DNA from: Coccinella septempunctata
Lineage: Eukaryota > Arthropoda > Insecta > Coleoptera > Coccinellidae
Assembly: GCF_907165205.1 (NCBI RefSeq)
Contig: NC_058196.1
Location: 32,964,501 to 33,028,500, forward strand
DNA length: 64,000 nucleotides
Direction: 5' to 3'
The notes beneath the pieces were generated by a model that saw nothing but the letters and a program-made list of their open reading frames with translations, did not search any database and was not told the DNA's origin. The translations under genes and the position numbers were made by a program. Of this stretch, positions 36,337 to 48,000 are shown in pieces. Within the stretch, counting starts at the first letter, position 1. Each line of letters starts with the position of its first letter.

Positions 36337-37904
36337 ATGTTGATACATTCGGTATTCGTAGCTGCACTCTTAATTGGAGGTAAGTTTGTGTTATCCTCAG
36401 AGACCTACCCTATCTACGAAATATCTTTTTCAGCCCATTCAGATGGAGAATTTTCTATCTTGAATTATCCAAAAAGCGTATCGTTCAAAGGACACGACCA
36501 TCTGAAGGAAAGTAACTTGAAAGAAGTGTACTTTGCCACATTGGGTTTCTCAAATTCCCAGTTTTCCAACTGGAAAGGCTTGTACATCAACGATCCTTTC
36601 AATTTAGCCGAAGGTATTGCTACTGTTGTTGTAGAGGGTATGCCCTCAATCGATCAACCTAAAGGACATCATTTCCCCTTGAAAACTGATACTGAGGATG
36701 ATTCAATTTTTTCTACTCTCAAAGATGGTATCAACTTGAGGTATCCCGACACTGCGACCCAGATTGTTCATGTTGATCTGGCTAATAATCTTGAGGATGT
36801 AAGTGGAAATCTTGAATTTACCTATAATGATTGATATAATCATTTATGAGTCTATTTATGTTATAATAGATCACATGATTGACTGAGTAATTCAGTTAAA
36901 TTTCATTACAGCAGTCGGACAACAATTTATTCAAGGATATTAAAATTGAGAAACCAAATAAAAATACGTATTTGAAGAACGAAGCGGAAAATAGGGAGTT
37001 TTTGAAGGATATCGATCTCTTGAACGCTATCGCTGAAAAGGTAGGTGGACTTTTTCCGTTTTGATTCTCGATCTAACTTTTTCGTTTTAGGTTCACAGCA
37101 ACATCAAGTCTGATGGAATCCCAGATCTCTTTTGGTTTAAATTATCTAGTCTGCATCCGGTTGTCGATTTATACGGGGAAAATTCTACGGAAGTGAAAGA
37201 AGCTAAACATTTGTTGAATGAAGCTGTTTTGAGACTTAACGAAGCATTTAGGAAAGCTTATAATGGAGCAGTATTATTCTCTGTGATCACCAGCGATGCG
37301 AGCCATACTAGGAAGACGAGAAGTATTCTTGCTACTGGTAAAGTGAGTAATAATAATTTTACTGTATATTTTGAATTAGCTGGTGTCGATGGTGTTTCTA
37401 GTAATAAAATTGACATCTATACTTCTTTGTATCTATTTTCGTTTACTTTGAGGACGTTTTAGCGCATCACAAACTAGAATCTTTGCTTGAAAACTTAAGC
37501 TTCTTCCGAACTTACCTGCTCTCTAAACCTACCATATTCAACCTCAATGGATATTTCCAACTGATTTCAAACTCTATCCCTTCCTGCTTCCAAGAAAACC
37601 TTGAAAAAATTGCGAATTCCCGCTCCTGCTTCTTCGATATCATCCAGACCAATCTCGAGGCATTTTCGTTCTTCCCAAATATCGACCGTCTATTCATTGT
37701 GGGAATTTATTTCAGGATCGTCAACTTAACCTCGCCTCAGAGTACTCGGAGGACTTTCCTGTGATTTTCAACATAGTCTTGTGGCTCTGCGTCGTTCTAG
37801 GGTTTTCCCTGCTCGCTATCTCTCTTGTTATTGGTAACATGGATCCAGGAAGGGATTCCATTATTTATCGTATGACAAATCCGAGAATGAAAAAAGATAA
37901 TTGA
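36337..37904 (+). CDS. VhaM8.9: ATP6AP2 / prorenin receptor, V-ATPase accessory protein M8-9
   Basis: Single-pass type I membrane protein needed for V-ATPase assembly and ER/endolysosomal function, also linked to Wnt and planar-polarity signalling (family knowledge). Exons: 36337-36379, 36434-36798, 36912-37040, 37091-37342, 37716-37904; 978 nt, 325 residues. A signal peptide (MLIHSVFVAALLIGA) leads into DGEFSILNYPKSVSFKG, like the start of the mature protein in other species. The furin-type site RKTR lies in HTRKTRSIL near 37315. A transmembrane segment (VIFNIVLWLCVVLGFSLLAI) is followed by the diagnostic tail GNMDPGRDSIIYRMTNPRM. The C-terminus KKDN fits a KKxx ER-retrieval motif. The first intron is 54 nt and open in frame, so a naive ORF reads through it. 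Length fits the family (about 320-350 residues). Confidence 0.95.
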
Positions 37905-40854
37905 AGTATTAAAATTGGTTTTCTCAAAGTTAATATCGACAAATAGTCTGTCGATTCAATTATTAATTTTGTGAATTTTTTTTAAACATTCACGAAAACG
38001 AGAAATTTCGGAATTTGTAAGGTGCGATTTCGAAAAAAATGTGTATAGTAGTTAATTATATTTGCGTTAATTTTACCATTCCAATGTTGTTTAATTTGTT
38101 GAGTGTATAGTGAAAAGTGTATGTGTGGATGTACTAAGCTGCAAATACATATTTAAAGATTTAAATCGATTTGTAATTTTGCGAACCTAACCTGAGGATG
38201 ACTCGTAATTGAATCGAAACGTCGGTTTTTATCCGTTTTTGGTCCTTATTTTGACCATTTCGAACGGTATATACAAATACAGGGCGTCCTTGAATAAACG
38301 CAAGAATTTTGGTCGCAGATTCTCTAGCCAGAAAAAGAAGACCCTAATTTTGATTTTTGGCAGGAGTTTCCCTCTTTCGGAAGGAAAAAAGTCTTTTCTT
38401 TTTATCTCAGAATCTGGTTGTGAGAAAATCAGTGAATTTTGTAAACTGCAGTTTTATGCTATGGGAAATCTCATAGGGCTATCTATTTTGACGAAAGATC
38501 CCCTCAAAACATTTTTTCCGGGCTGTAATGTCTTCGGAACCATTAAAGGTTAACTTTGAACATTTTTGAACCGTAGAAAGTCCAGTCGACTGAAAAATAC
38601 TCTTATCTTGCAATTTTTTTATGAGATGCAAGATTTTTGAGAAAAATCTAGAGAAAAATCTGAAAATTGTGAATGTCAGCCCCATAGGAATCTCGAGATT
38701 GAGTCACATTTTTAGATTTTTCTGGAAAATCTTACGTTTCATGAAAAAATTGCAAGGCAAGAGTATTTTTCAATCGAAGGGATTTTCTAACAGTTCAGTA
38801 ATTTTCAAAGTTGATGTTCAATGGTTCCAAAGACATTACGGCACAGAAAAAAGTGTCTTAGGGTGCCAAAATAGGTAACACTACGAGATTTTGCATATCA
38901 TAAAACTCCTGTATAAAAAATTTAGACCAAAATCAAAGATAGGAGTCTTCTAATTTTCCCTCGAAAACCATACTAAATTTTGTTGAATTTTTTGGGACAC
39001 CCTGTATCAGAGTCCCAATAAGGTGACCATTTAATATTTTTCTCGCCGGAGTGTAATGAGTGGGGTAAAAAAAGGACAACAAAAAATAATAGAGAATTTC
39101 TTATTCAAATCTATGATCTTACATAATATACATAGTACAAAAATCATACTGTACCCACGAAAGGTACAGAAAACATACAATCATTACTGTACAAAAATAC
39201 TATGCTACTGTACAATGAATCACTGTAGAAGCAAATAAATTATGTCCTCACAATCATTGAAACAATATACATATATGACATGTTCGTCGAGAACAAAAAA
39301 CCGTTTTATATCTATTTTACAATAATTTTCAAATCATTCTTTTTCGTAAAGGGGTAGGGGGGGCAGGGAAAAGAATTTAATCGTGATAGTCGTTGTGGAA
39401 AAAATGGTCGAGATCATTCAGAATATTTCGCCCTTTTTTTTTTAATTTGAGGGTTGGTTCTCGTGGACGTTGAAATTGGAACCTTTGCCAAAACGTATCA
39501 AGATACCCATGACATTTTTTTCAATTCTACTTGACCCTGTCAAGGAGAAATTTAAGGAATTTTGACCAGTGATTGTTGATTGGCCTTGGTCGTTTTAACA
39601 AAGGTCCATTTCAATCCAAGTCCATGGATTTGAGAAATGAACAGAACAAAGTCGTAAAACAACAAAGACAGACCGTAAGGAGAACTGTTAGAACAATGTC
39701 GGGCCATCGCGGACGCCACAAAGTCGATACAAGTGTACGCGGTAGTCTAAATTACAACACTAGCGACTTGATCAAGTCACAGGTCTCTACAAACAGGAAG
39801 ATTAACCGTGCATTTCAGCGTTTCATCCAACTAATAAGTCACAATGTACACAATATGTACATATTACAACTGACTACATGAAAATTTAAAGACCTCTGTC
39901 AACCCACGTATAATATAGACAATTTTAGTATCACACAAGAAGTAAATTTACAAGAAATCGTTTTTGTTTTAAGCACAGTCGAAAATTTGGCAGTCCACAA
40001 GTTCGAAGCGGAATACCTCTTACGTAGAGAGAAATTCGTTAAATTCGACTGGGTCGAGGAAAATTCAACACTGATTAGTGGCATCTTGTTAGCAAGGCTC
40101 TGAACGAAAGAAGATTAGGGGTTTAGGTCGACAGGGTGATTCAACGATGTTGCTCGAAAATTCAAGATATCTCGATGAATTCAAAGTGAAAAAGCAAATT
40201 TAGTTAGTCGATGAATTAGGTATTAGATCATGAAACTTTTTCACATACTGCAGATTGAAATATTGCATCAGATCGTTTCCTTCACTCTAACCGCCAAAAA
40301 TTGCTTTAGAAGTGATCGAACATCGCTTAAAGTACATTTTGAAAGAAATCTTACAACTTTGGTTTCGGTAGAATTCCAGAAGAAAATACCAAGGTGGCAA
40401 CAGCTCCAAGATTCATTTTTCTATGGTTCTAACCTGAATTTCCGGTGTCGAAGCAAGGTTTGGAGTTTTAGTCGCAATTTAGAACCAATTTTTTGGATAA
40501 ACTTACAATTCGTTACTCGAGAGACCCCATCTTGATCTTCCTGCAACATCAACGAATCACCTCGCCTACCTAAAGTTCGAAAACATTTCCAACAATCTCC
40601 CCTCAATAAACGCCACATCTTTCGAATAAAAATTTATTAACATCCTCTCAAAACTTGCAAAATATAATAACGTTAAACGTTTTCAAAGAAAAAAAAAATA
40701 AACTTAACATCGAGAACTACGTCATAACTAAAAAAAGAAAAGAAAAAAACGTTCCTCGGAAACATCCTCATCAGTCTCAGATAAACGAAAAATTCTCTAC
40801 CAACAAATACTGCCTTTCGAAAAATGTAGAACAGGGCCAATTTATATCACAAAA
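37905..40854. other. Intergenic region between ATP6AP2 and KDM3, with one transposon
   Basis: Convergent 3' ends: the ATP6AP2 3' UTR from the left and the KDM3 3' UTR from the right. The interval 38280-39004 is a CAGGG-ended element listed separately. A reverse-strand AATAAA at 40633-40638 is a likely KDM3 polyadenylation signal, about 220 nt past its stop. The short ORFs at 38209-38553, 39573-39881 and 40230-40535 carry no recognisable domain. Confidence 0.55.
38280..39004. mobile_element. CAGGGCGTCC-ended inverted-repeat element
   Basis: Terminal CAGGGCGTCC at 38280 and GGGACACCCTG at 38994-39004. Inside, blocks such as GAAAAATACTCTT-ATCTTGCAA (about 38592) and TTGCAAGGCAAGAGTATTTT (about 38750) are inverted copies, so much of the element folds back on itself. 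No intact ORF. Confidence 0.65.
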
Positions 40855-42012
40855 TTAGACGTCGGTTCCGGCCTCGTCCACCGAAACCTCTTTCTTTTGG
40901 GCTTCGATACTGCTCACACCGTTCGATTCGGAACTCTCGGACTCGATCTTGACCACGTGCTGATTCAGTATCGAATTCAGGGTGGACAACGAATCTTTGA
41001 CGGCGTGATAGATGATGTTCTTGATCTGCAACTTATCCTCGTGGTTGGAATGGGTGTCCGACAGATCCCTGAACTCCTGGGTCAGATGGAAACAATGGGA
41101 CACGTTCTCCGGGGAGACGAAGTCCTCCGCCACTTTTATACAGTTATGGAGGTTCCGGACCTGATGCGGTGCCCCGGCCGGTATGAAGACCGCGTCCCCC
41201 AGACACTGAACGATCGCGTAACCCTCCACGCCGTATTCTTTGTACAAACGCTCGCGCAGCGGCCCGTCGAGGTAGCAGCTCTGATCGTGTATCGGATCGT
41301 GGTTGGGCTCCAACCTACCGCCCTTCTCCATCACGACCTTGTTCAGCAGATCGCGAATCTTATCAGCGTCCTTCGCGTTGTAGATGTGCCAGAGCGCGCC
41401 GGGCAGCTCACCCTTGTCCCTCACCCGTCTACGGGTCAGTATGTCGCAGCCGGCCTCGTCGATGGCCCTGAAGGCCTCCTTGATGTGCTCGTCGCTGTCG
41501 CCGTCCTTGGGAATGCCCACGTAGACCATCACGTTGACGGCGTCCGAGATGTCCAGGTGGAGGTTCGTCGTGCCCTTGGACGGGTGCAGCGCGGAACCGT
41601 AGGCGTTGTACATCTTCGGACCGAGGTCGGGGCGCACGAAGCAGTCGGGCAGCCTGCTGGCCAGGTTCAGACGGCCGTTCCGGTGGGTGTACTCGCCGAG
41701 CGGCAGCACCTCCATCAGGTCCTGGAACCTGGTGGGCAGCATCTCGGCGAAGTCCTCGCCGGGCGGCCAGTCCTTCAGCTTGAGGAGCATCGGGTTGCCC
41801 CGGTCGTCCTTGAGGCGTTTCTCGAAGTGGTCGAAACCCTCCCAGAACTTCTTCATCGGTTGGTTGGGCACCAGGTTGCCGGTCATGCAGTTGATGAGGT
41901 CGTTCTTGTCCTCGCCGAAGTCGCGGGCGAAGGAGTCGGGGTTCCATAGGTCCTTGTTCAGGAGCCTGTCTACGTCGGAGACTATCACAGGTTGGCCTCG
42001 TTTCCACTGATC
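40855..42012 (-). other. Kdm3: KDM3: JmjC catalytic exon
   Basis: Single exon of 386 codons. It has the KDM3 JmjC signature: MLLKLKDWPPGEDF, YTHRNGRLNLASRLPD, PKMYNAYG, and the iron triad HLD (His 41557-41559, Asp 41551-41553) with the distal His in GAPHQVRN (41164-41166). IHDQSCYLD, FIPAGAPHQV and KVAEDFVSPENV follow. All three iron ligands are intact, so the enzyme should be active. The tail ends ILNQHVVKIESESSES.. and is acidic. The stop TAA is at 40855-40857. Confidence 0.96.
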
Positions 42013-45000
42013 CTGAAACGATGATAAATGACGTTAACAACCTAAGACATGAAATAGACACTTGGAGGTGGTAGTTCATATGAACCTACGTCCTGAAATG
42101 CACCTCTGAAGTGAAATCCTGAATTGTATACAGGGTGGGCAAAGTTCTTTGTCTACTGAGGGGATCTCAAGAACTATTCGCGAATCCAATTACCGTTGAG
42201 GGCGCTGCGAAATGAAAACAAACTTTGACGTTTGTCAGTACTCTTTTCGAGATTTGTACGGCCTAACAGAGTTTTTCTAGTAAATCAAGATATTTATCGG
42301 AAATATCGGAAGTGAATTGATTGATTTAGTTTCGTAAAGAAAGATCAACATTCTTTGGAAATACCTACTTCATTTGAAAGGGATGAATTGTGGAATAAAA
42401 TCGAGCGATGATATTGGTGATCCACTGTACCTAGACACAAAATCCTATTATTTCACAGATTCTTTCTTGAATTAAACCTAGCTAACAATGTTGAGGTAGC
42501 ATATACTGAGTTTGTGAAGTTTCTATTTAAAGTATTTCAATTCCATGTTATGATACAGAGGTATTCCTCATACTGAAATCTCAAGAGACATAAATATGAT
42601 TCGGCTCATGGAACAAGTTCTACAGATGAGAAAAAGCATTCATTTGGAAGTATGAAAATTATAAAATTGTATTTCTAAATCGTCAATGGAATTTAGCAGA
42701 AAACTCTCGCAAAGAAAAATCGTTTAACCTAACTTCTGCCAGTTGAAAGCACTGGTATAAATACCTTTTCCAATATTTTTTTGGAATCAATATTTCTATT
42801 CCGAAACCCAGACAATAACCCCAATATAACTTCACAAATAATAATTATAATACTTTGTTGGACAACGTGAGATAAGAAAAAACATGAGGAACAAAACTTG
42901 TTTTGACTTTGCAGTACTGACAAAGTAGTTTCGTAATTCAGTCGGCAGAGGGCGTCTACATTTTTGGATTCGCCAATAGCAGCTAGAAGGAAACGAATGA
43001 AACATTCTCGATCTCTTTTTTCATGACTAATCTAAATCTGAAAACAGAATGGGCCTATCATTTTTAGATTTCGAGTTAAATAAACGAAAATTGAGATTTT
43101 GACGATTCCGAAAAGTTCTCATAACTCTTTTGACTTTGAAGTTACAGATCTGAAACTTGAACCTCCTTAGGCACTTTCATAACGTAGAATCTACTGACAA
43201 AAGATTTTTTCCAATTCAAAAATAACAAATTCAATAAAAGTTTGCAGTTAGAAAAAATTCAAGTTCACCTAAGGATTAGAAATGAGAAATTATCTCGAGC
43301 TCATCGGTGGATTCTACGTAAAAAAGTTCCTGTAGAAGGTTCAAGTTTCAGATTTGTAACTTCAAAGACAAAAAAGTTATGAGAACTTAACGAAATTGTC
43401 AAACCCAAAAACGAAGTATCGTAGGAGGCTGCGGTTTTCACCATTCTTTGTTTCTCCGAAAATGAGCTAGGAAATGTGTCATGCGTTTTCTTCTAGCTGG
43501 TATAGTTTTCGAGATCCTCTCACCCTATACATCCCATTTTGACAGAATAACCTCGAAAAAGTTCTTGGTATGCATTTCAGGATGTTTGTTTATACTAGTA
43601 GGCCAGGAAATCAACTTTTTTGGGCCGATTTGCCTTTGAAAAAAGTAATCCAATGAATTCCCTAAATACTGAGGCCAGAATTTCTAGTTCTATGGTCGAT
43701 TCGGTACTACCATAGACATATAGACATGGACTGTGCCTTCCCTTCCTATCTATGCATGAAATACGGTCAAAAAAAGTGACAGAGAGAAACGCACGTCGGG
43801 AATGCAATTGTCTCTTTCTAGAATTTTGATTGGTCTACACTCACCTCTATGTGATCAAAAAAGAGACAGGTAAATTCCCGACGATCATTTCTCTCTTTCT
43901 ATAAAAAAAGCCAATTTCATGCTGACATTGCTCAGTCCATGTCTCTATGTCTATGGGTACTACCCATCCCTATTTGTGATCGGTTCTAACCTTACTTTCG
44001 TCGAACATCGTAAGAAACGTCAGGAAGGTGTGTTGATCCTGGATTTGTTGACATTTTTTTTGCCTTTACCGATCTTCCTCCCTAGCCTTTTACACTTAAG
44101 GAATAGTATACAGGGTATTTCAAAATGTGAGGTTTTTTTGACAGTAGTTTGAAGTCATCAAAATGAGTAATTTCACCGAAAATTCCTTGTGTAAAATATT
44201 CAAGATGACGGAATTTCGACGAATTTTCGAGTAAAAGGCGACTCTGGCATCGAAGAAATTGAACTGATATTGTTAACAATGGTTCAGTACACTCGAGACT
44301 ATCTTATTAACTGCATCGAGTCACTTTTTGGCCAGTTTTACCATCTGTTAAGAAAAAGCCTGACACCTTCGAAGACACCCTGTATACCGACGATGAAGGT
44401 TTTTTCTGAATTATATCAGCGTTGAATCCGGACACCCTTCAAGTTAATTGAATAAAATCTCACCTGGAAAATCTTGTAGTTCTCCTTATGCGTGGGATCG
44501 ATCAGTCTTAACAGTTTGCCGTCGCACAGCCAACTGTGCGGCACGTTCGGGTACAGTATCTTGCTCTCGGTCATCGTCATTATCCTGATGGGCAGCGAGA
44601 CCCTCCCCTTCACCTGCCAGTTGTACCTGCGCCTGCGCACGAAATGCTTCAGTTCGCACTTGTCCTCCTCCTCGGCGACCTCGTCCTCCTTCGGCGAGCT
44701 CTCCTCGATCACGCTCGTCAACACCTCGTCCAGATTGTCCAGTTTCAGGCTGGTCCTCTTGGCGGTCTTGGCGGCTTGGGCGACTGTCGGCGATCCGGCC
44801 CTGCTGCCGTTCTGCTTGTGCGACGGCCTGATCAGCAGTTCCCGAAGGGTAGAAAAATTGTTGTCGTCGTCCTCGCTGCTCGCGTCTTCGTTCTTCTCCT
44901 TAACGCCCTCTTCCGGTTTTTCCTTCTTGACCGTCTTCTCCGGCGGCTCGTCCTTCTTGAGCATATCGCTGAACCACGAGAGCGGGGAGGGGTTGTTGTC

Positions 45001-48000
45001 CTCTTCACCCTCCTCGTTCTCCTCCGTCTTGACTGCCGGTTTGACGTCTTCGGTCGACGTTTTCGACGAACCGTTCATGTTCTCGCTCATGATGTTCTTG
45101 ATTATGTCCTTGGATTTCAGGTTGTTCGATTTGACCTCTTTGCTCATCGGACAGTCGCAGTACTGCTCGATGTTCCACAGTTCGCGTACCTCGTGCACCA
45201 TCTTGCCCAGCCTCAACAGGCAGTTGTCGGCGATTATCTGCGTGAGCATGAGCTTCTCCTGCTCGTGCGCCTGACGGTTCGTGCACAGCAGCCAGGAGTA
45301 CTCGTCCCTGTCCTTGCCCGTCTCTCCCCAGATCTTCAGCGTTCCATTCTTTCGACCCTGGAATAATCGACGGTTCCGTCAGTACCGAAAATGTTTCGAT
45401 ATAAAAAAAATCATACCTTGTAGCAGTCCAGGCAAACGACGAATCCGCATTTGCCGCACGCCCAATGGAAGTTGAAAAGCGTAGTCTCGCACACGTCACA
45501 CATCTCTCTCACGCCTTGCACCACCCTCTTCCACGCCACCGTCTTGTCTGAAACGAAAACAACCCCGTTAATAAAAAAAAAACCATCGAAGACTCAAAGT
45601 AACACTCACCATCGGACAAGTGTTCGTTAACGGCGTTCTTCTCTTGTACTAATAGATCACAGAAATGGTCCCCAACCTGCTTCAGTAAGAACTTGGACGT
45701 TTCCAAATCCAAATCGCTGGGGGGATTCTCCGGATTCGGGAGCCACAATTTAATGTCGTCCTGCAAAAAAATCACAATTATTTCCTGATTTTCTTTTCGT
45801 TCTACCAACGAGACCCACCTCCAGAGAATTCTTGTGCGGGTCCGAGAAGCCGGCTATCGCCAACTGCCCGTTCTTCGTGTACCTCAACCTCCTGAACGCG
45901 TAAAAGCGACAGAAGATGTTGGGCATGTTCTTCGACCTTTGGTTAGGGGTCCACCGGCACTCCCTGCACTTGGCCAGCTTGGGGGCCACCTCGAAACAGG
46001 GACCGTCCTGCAGGAAGCTCTCGCCGGTCTTCTTCAGCTGCGTAACCGGCGGTTTTCGAAAGGGATCGCGCTGCGGCAGGACGTCCTCCTTGGCCTTCTT
46101 AGAGCGCGGCTCGTCGCTGCTCTTACCGCCCTTCGATATCTTTGGTCGTCGACCGCGCTTCCTGGGCTCCTGAAAGCGAAGTTACAAGATCAGATTTCGA
46201 AAAATCCGAAAAATAGCACTGTATATACTGAAAAGGTCAGCATAAGGGAAGAAGAATGTCTTCTGTGGGCGAAGAAACCGCTGGCTCTATGAACGGCTGA
46301 TCTAACCTAACTCTCTGACTCTGAACCATAGACATATGTCTATGCTTTGAACACCAACTGATCCTTGGAACATAGATACATTATTTATGTTCCAAGGACT
46401 GCTTAGTGTGAGTGTTTTAAACATGGGAGAATCTAGAGATATTGGAGACCTTTCAAAAGTTCTTGTGTTTGAATTAACCCATAAATCTAACAGTTTTTGT
46501 TTGTTTTATGAGTAAACTATCGAAAAACCGCCGCAAATTTTACAAGTAATCATCGAAATATTGAATTTTGAAAAATTATTCAACATGTAATTTCGATCCA
46601 CTTTATGAAGTTTTACATCCAAGGGAACTTTCTTTGAACTGATGAAAAGGTTTTAAATCTTCATATGAAGCCTTTTCATTGGTTGATTGGTCGTTTTGCA
46701 CCCCGATGTAAGCCCAATTTGATATAAAATAATGATTGCTATGCACCTTTCTATACTCCATTCAAGAATTATTGACATCGAAGCAGGCCTTGAAAGTCAA
46801 GAGGCAATTTAATATGGTCTAGGTTGTTTAACCTAGAAAAATATTTGAACAGAAAAAATACTCAATTTGTTCGATTTAACCGAGAATAAAAATAACTGTA
46901 CAAAATTCAGAATTATTTTGGTCAGTGCATAGACTTATGGATCATTACTCTATGGGCCAGTGAGATTCTCAATACCAACCTGAATTCCCCCAACTCAAAA
47001 TCTTTCCGAATGAGCTATCACCAACATATTTTAGATTTTAATACCTTCCGAAGGATAAAAATAATGACAGATCAACATTGGATAAGTTTTTTCTTCATTT
47101 TTCAATTGACATTATTCGAGAAAGAGCCAATTCAATCAACAAAATTATGAGAGTGAGTCAGTTACCTTACTATTATTCCCCTTTTTCACAGAAATAGTAG
47201 TACTGGCCCCGGAATCGGAGTCTTTTTCACTAGCAGTGTCTTTGTCACTATCGCTACCACTCTCGCTGGCAACCGTTGGTGTACTAGCTTTCCTCTTCTT
47301 CTCTTCGACTGGTTTCTTATGGGCACCTCCACCTTTTTTTCTCTTCACTTTTGGCGGTTTCCTCTTCGGCGGGGATTTTCTGCCTAGAAAAACGGGTAGG
47401 GTTTTGGTAACGATCGAGGTTTGCTTATTTCTGGACTCACCTCTCTCTTGGTCGGAACTAGAAGAATCGTCACCTTTCGTTAAATCACTAGGGTGTCCGT
47501 TCAAGGTACCCTCTTTCATCACACCTTTCCTATTGTTACTTTTATTTGTTAAATGCTTAGGTTTACTTATACTATTAACAGCCATCGAACCTATCGCGTG
47601 TAAAGTATTCACTGGGGGGTCTTTGTTATTGTTCGAAGTACTTATATTAATAGGTAGGGTCACACAACTTCCAGATCCAACGATTCCGGTCGTGTCTTCC
47701 ATATCTTCACCGGTGTGCCTTTGTAGCCACGCTTTTTTTAGGTGACGAACTGGATAACTGCCAGAGCTTTTGGTCGGGCCAGGACTGTTGGATTTTTCAG
47801 AGTCTATACTATTTGGTGTTATTGCAGTCTGGAAAAAAAATTATTTCAATGATGTGGTTTAACAGAACGAAAATTCTCATTTAGAGAAAACCAATAATTG
47901 CTTATCTTCAAAATATCAGATCCAAAACCCTCGCCAGAAGTCCATTTCAGAAGAATAAACAACTTATTGACGCTACAACCGAAGTCATTCAAATGACCTT

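Larger units (their letters stand above)
42013..44463. other. Last intron of KDM3, packed with transposons
   Basis: Intron of 2451 nt, donor GTGAGA and acceptor TTTCAG on the - strand. Four elements account for most of it: a CAGGGTGGGC element from 42131 interrupted by a nested insertion, a CATAGACATAT element at 43703-43963, and a CAGGGTAT element at 44111-44382. Confidence 0.75.

Noticed and set aside
36380..36433. Residues GKFVLSSETYPIYEISFS as part of mature ATP6AP2
   Set aside because: These codons lie in a GTAAGT..TTTTTCAG intron. The family N-terminus joins better without them, although intron retention cannot be excluded.
39573..39881. A 102-codon ORF with a basic segment (VVKQQRQTVRRTVRTMSGHRG)
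   Set aside because: It lies in the KDM3 3' flank with no splice or start context and no recognised domain. The Arg richness alone is not evidence of a gene.
40897..41949. A 350-codon + strand ORF opposite the JmjC exon
   Set aside because: It is a shadow of a GC-rich exon; the other strand encodes an intact JmjC domain with all iron ligands.
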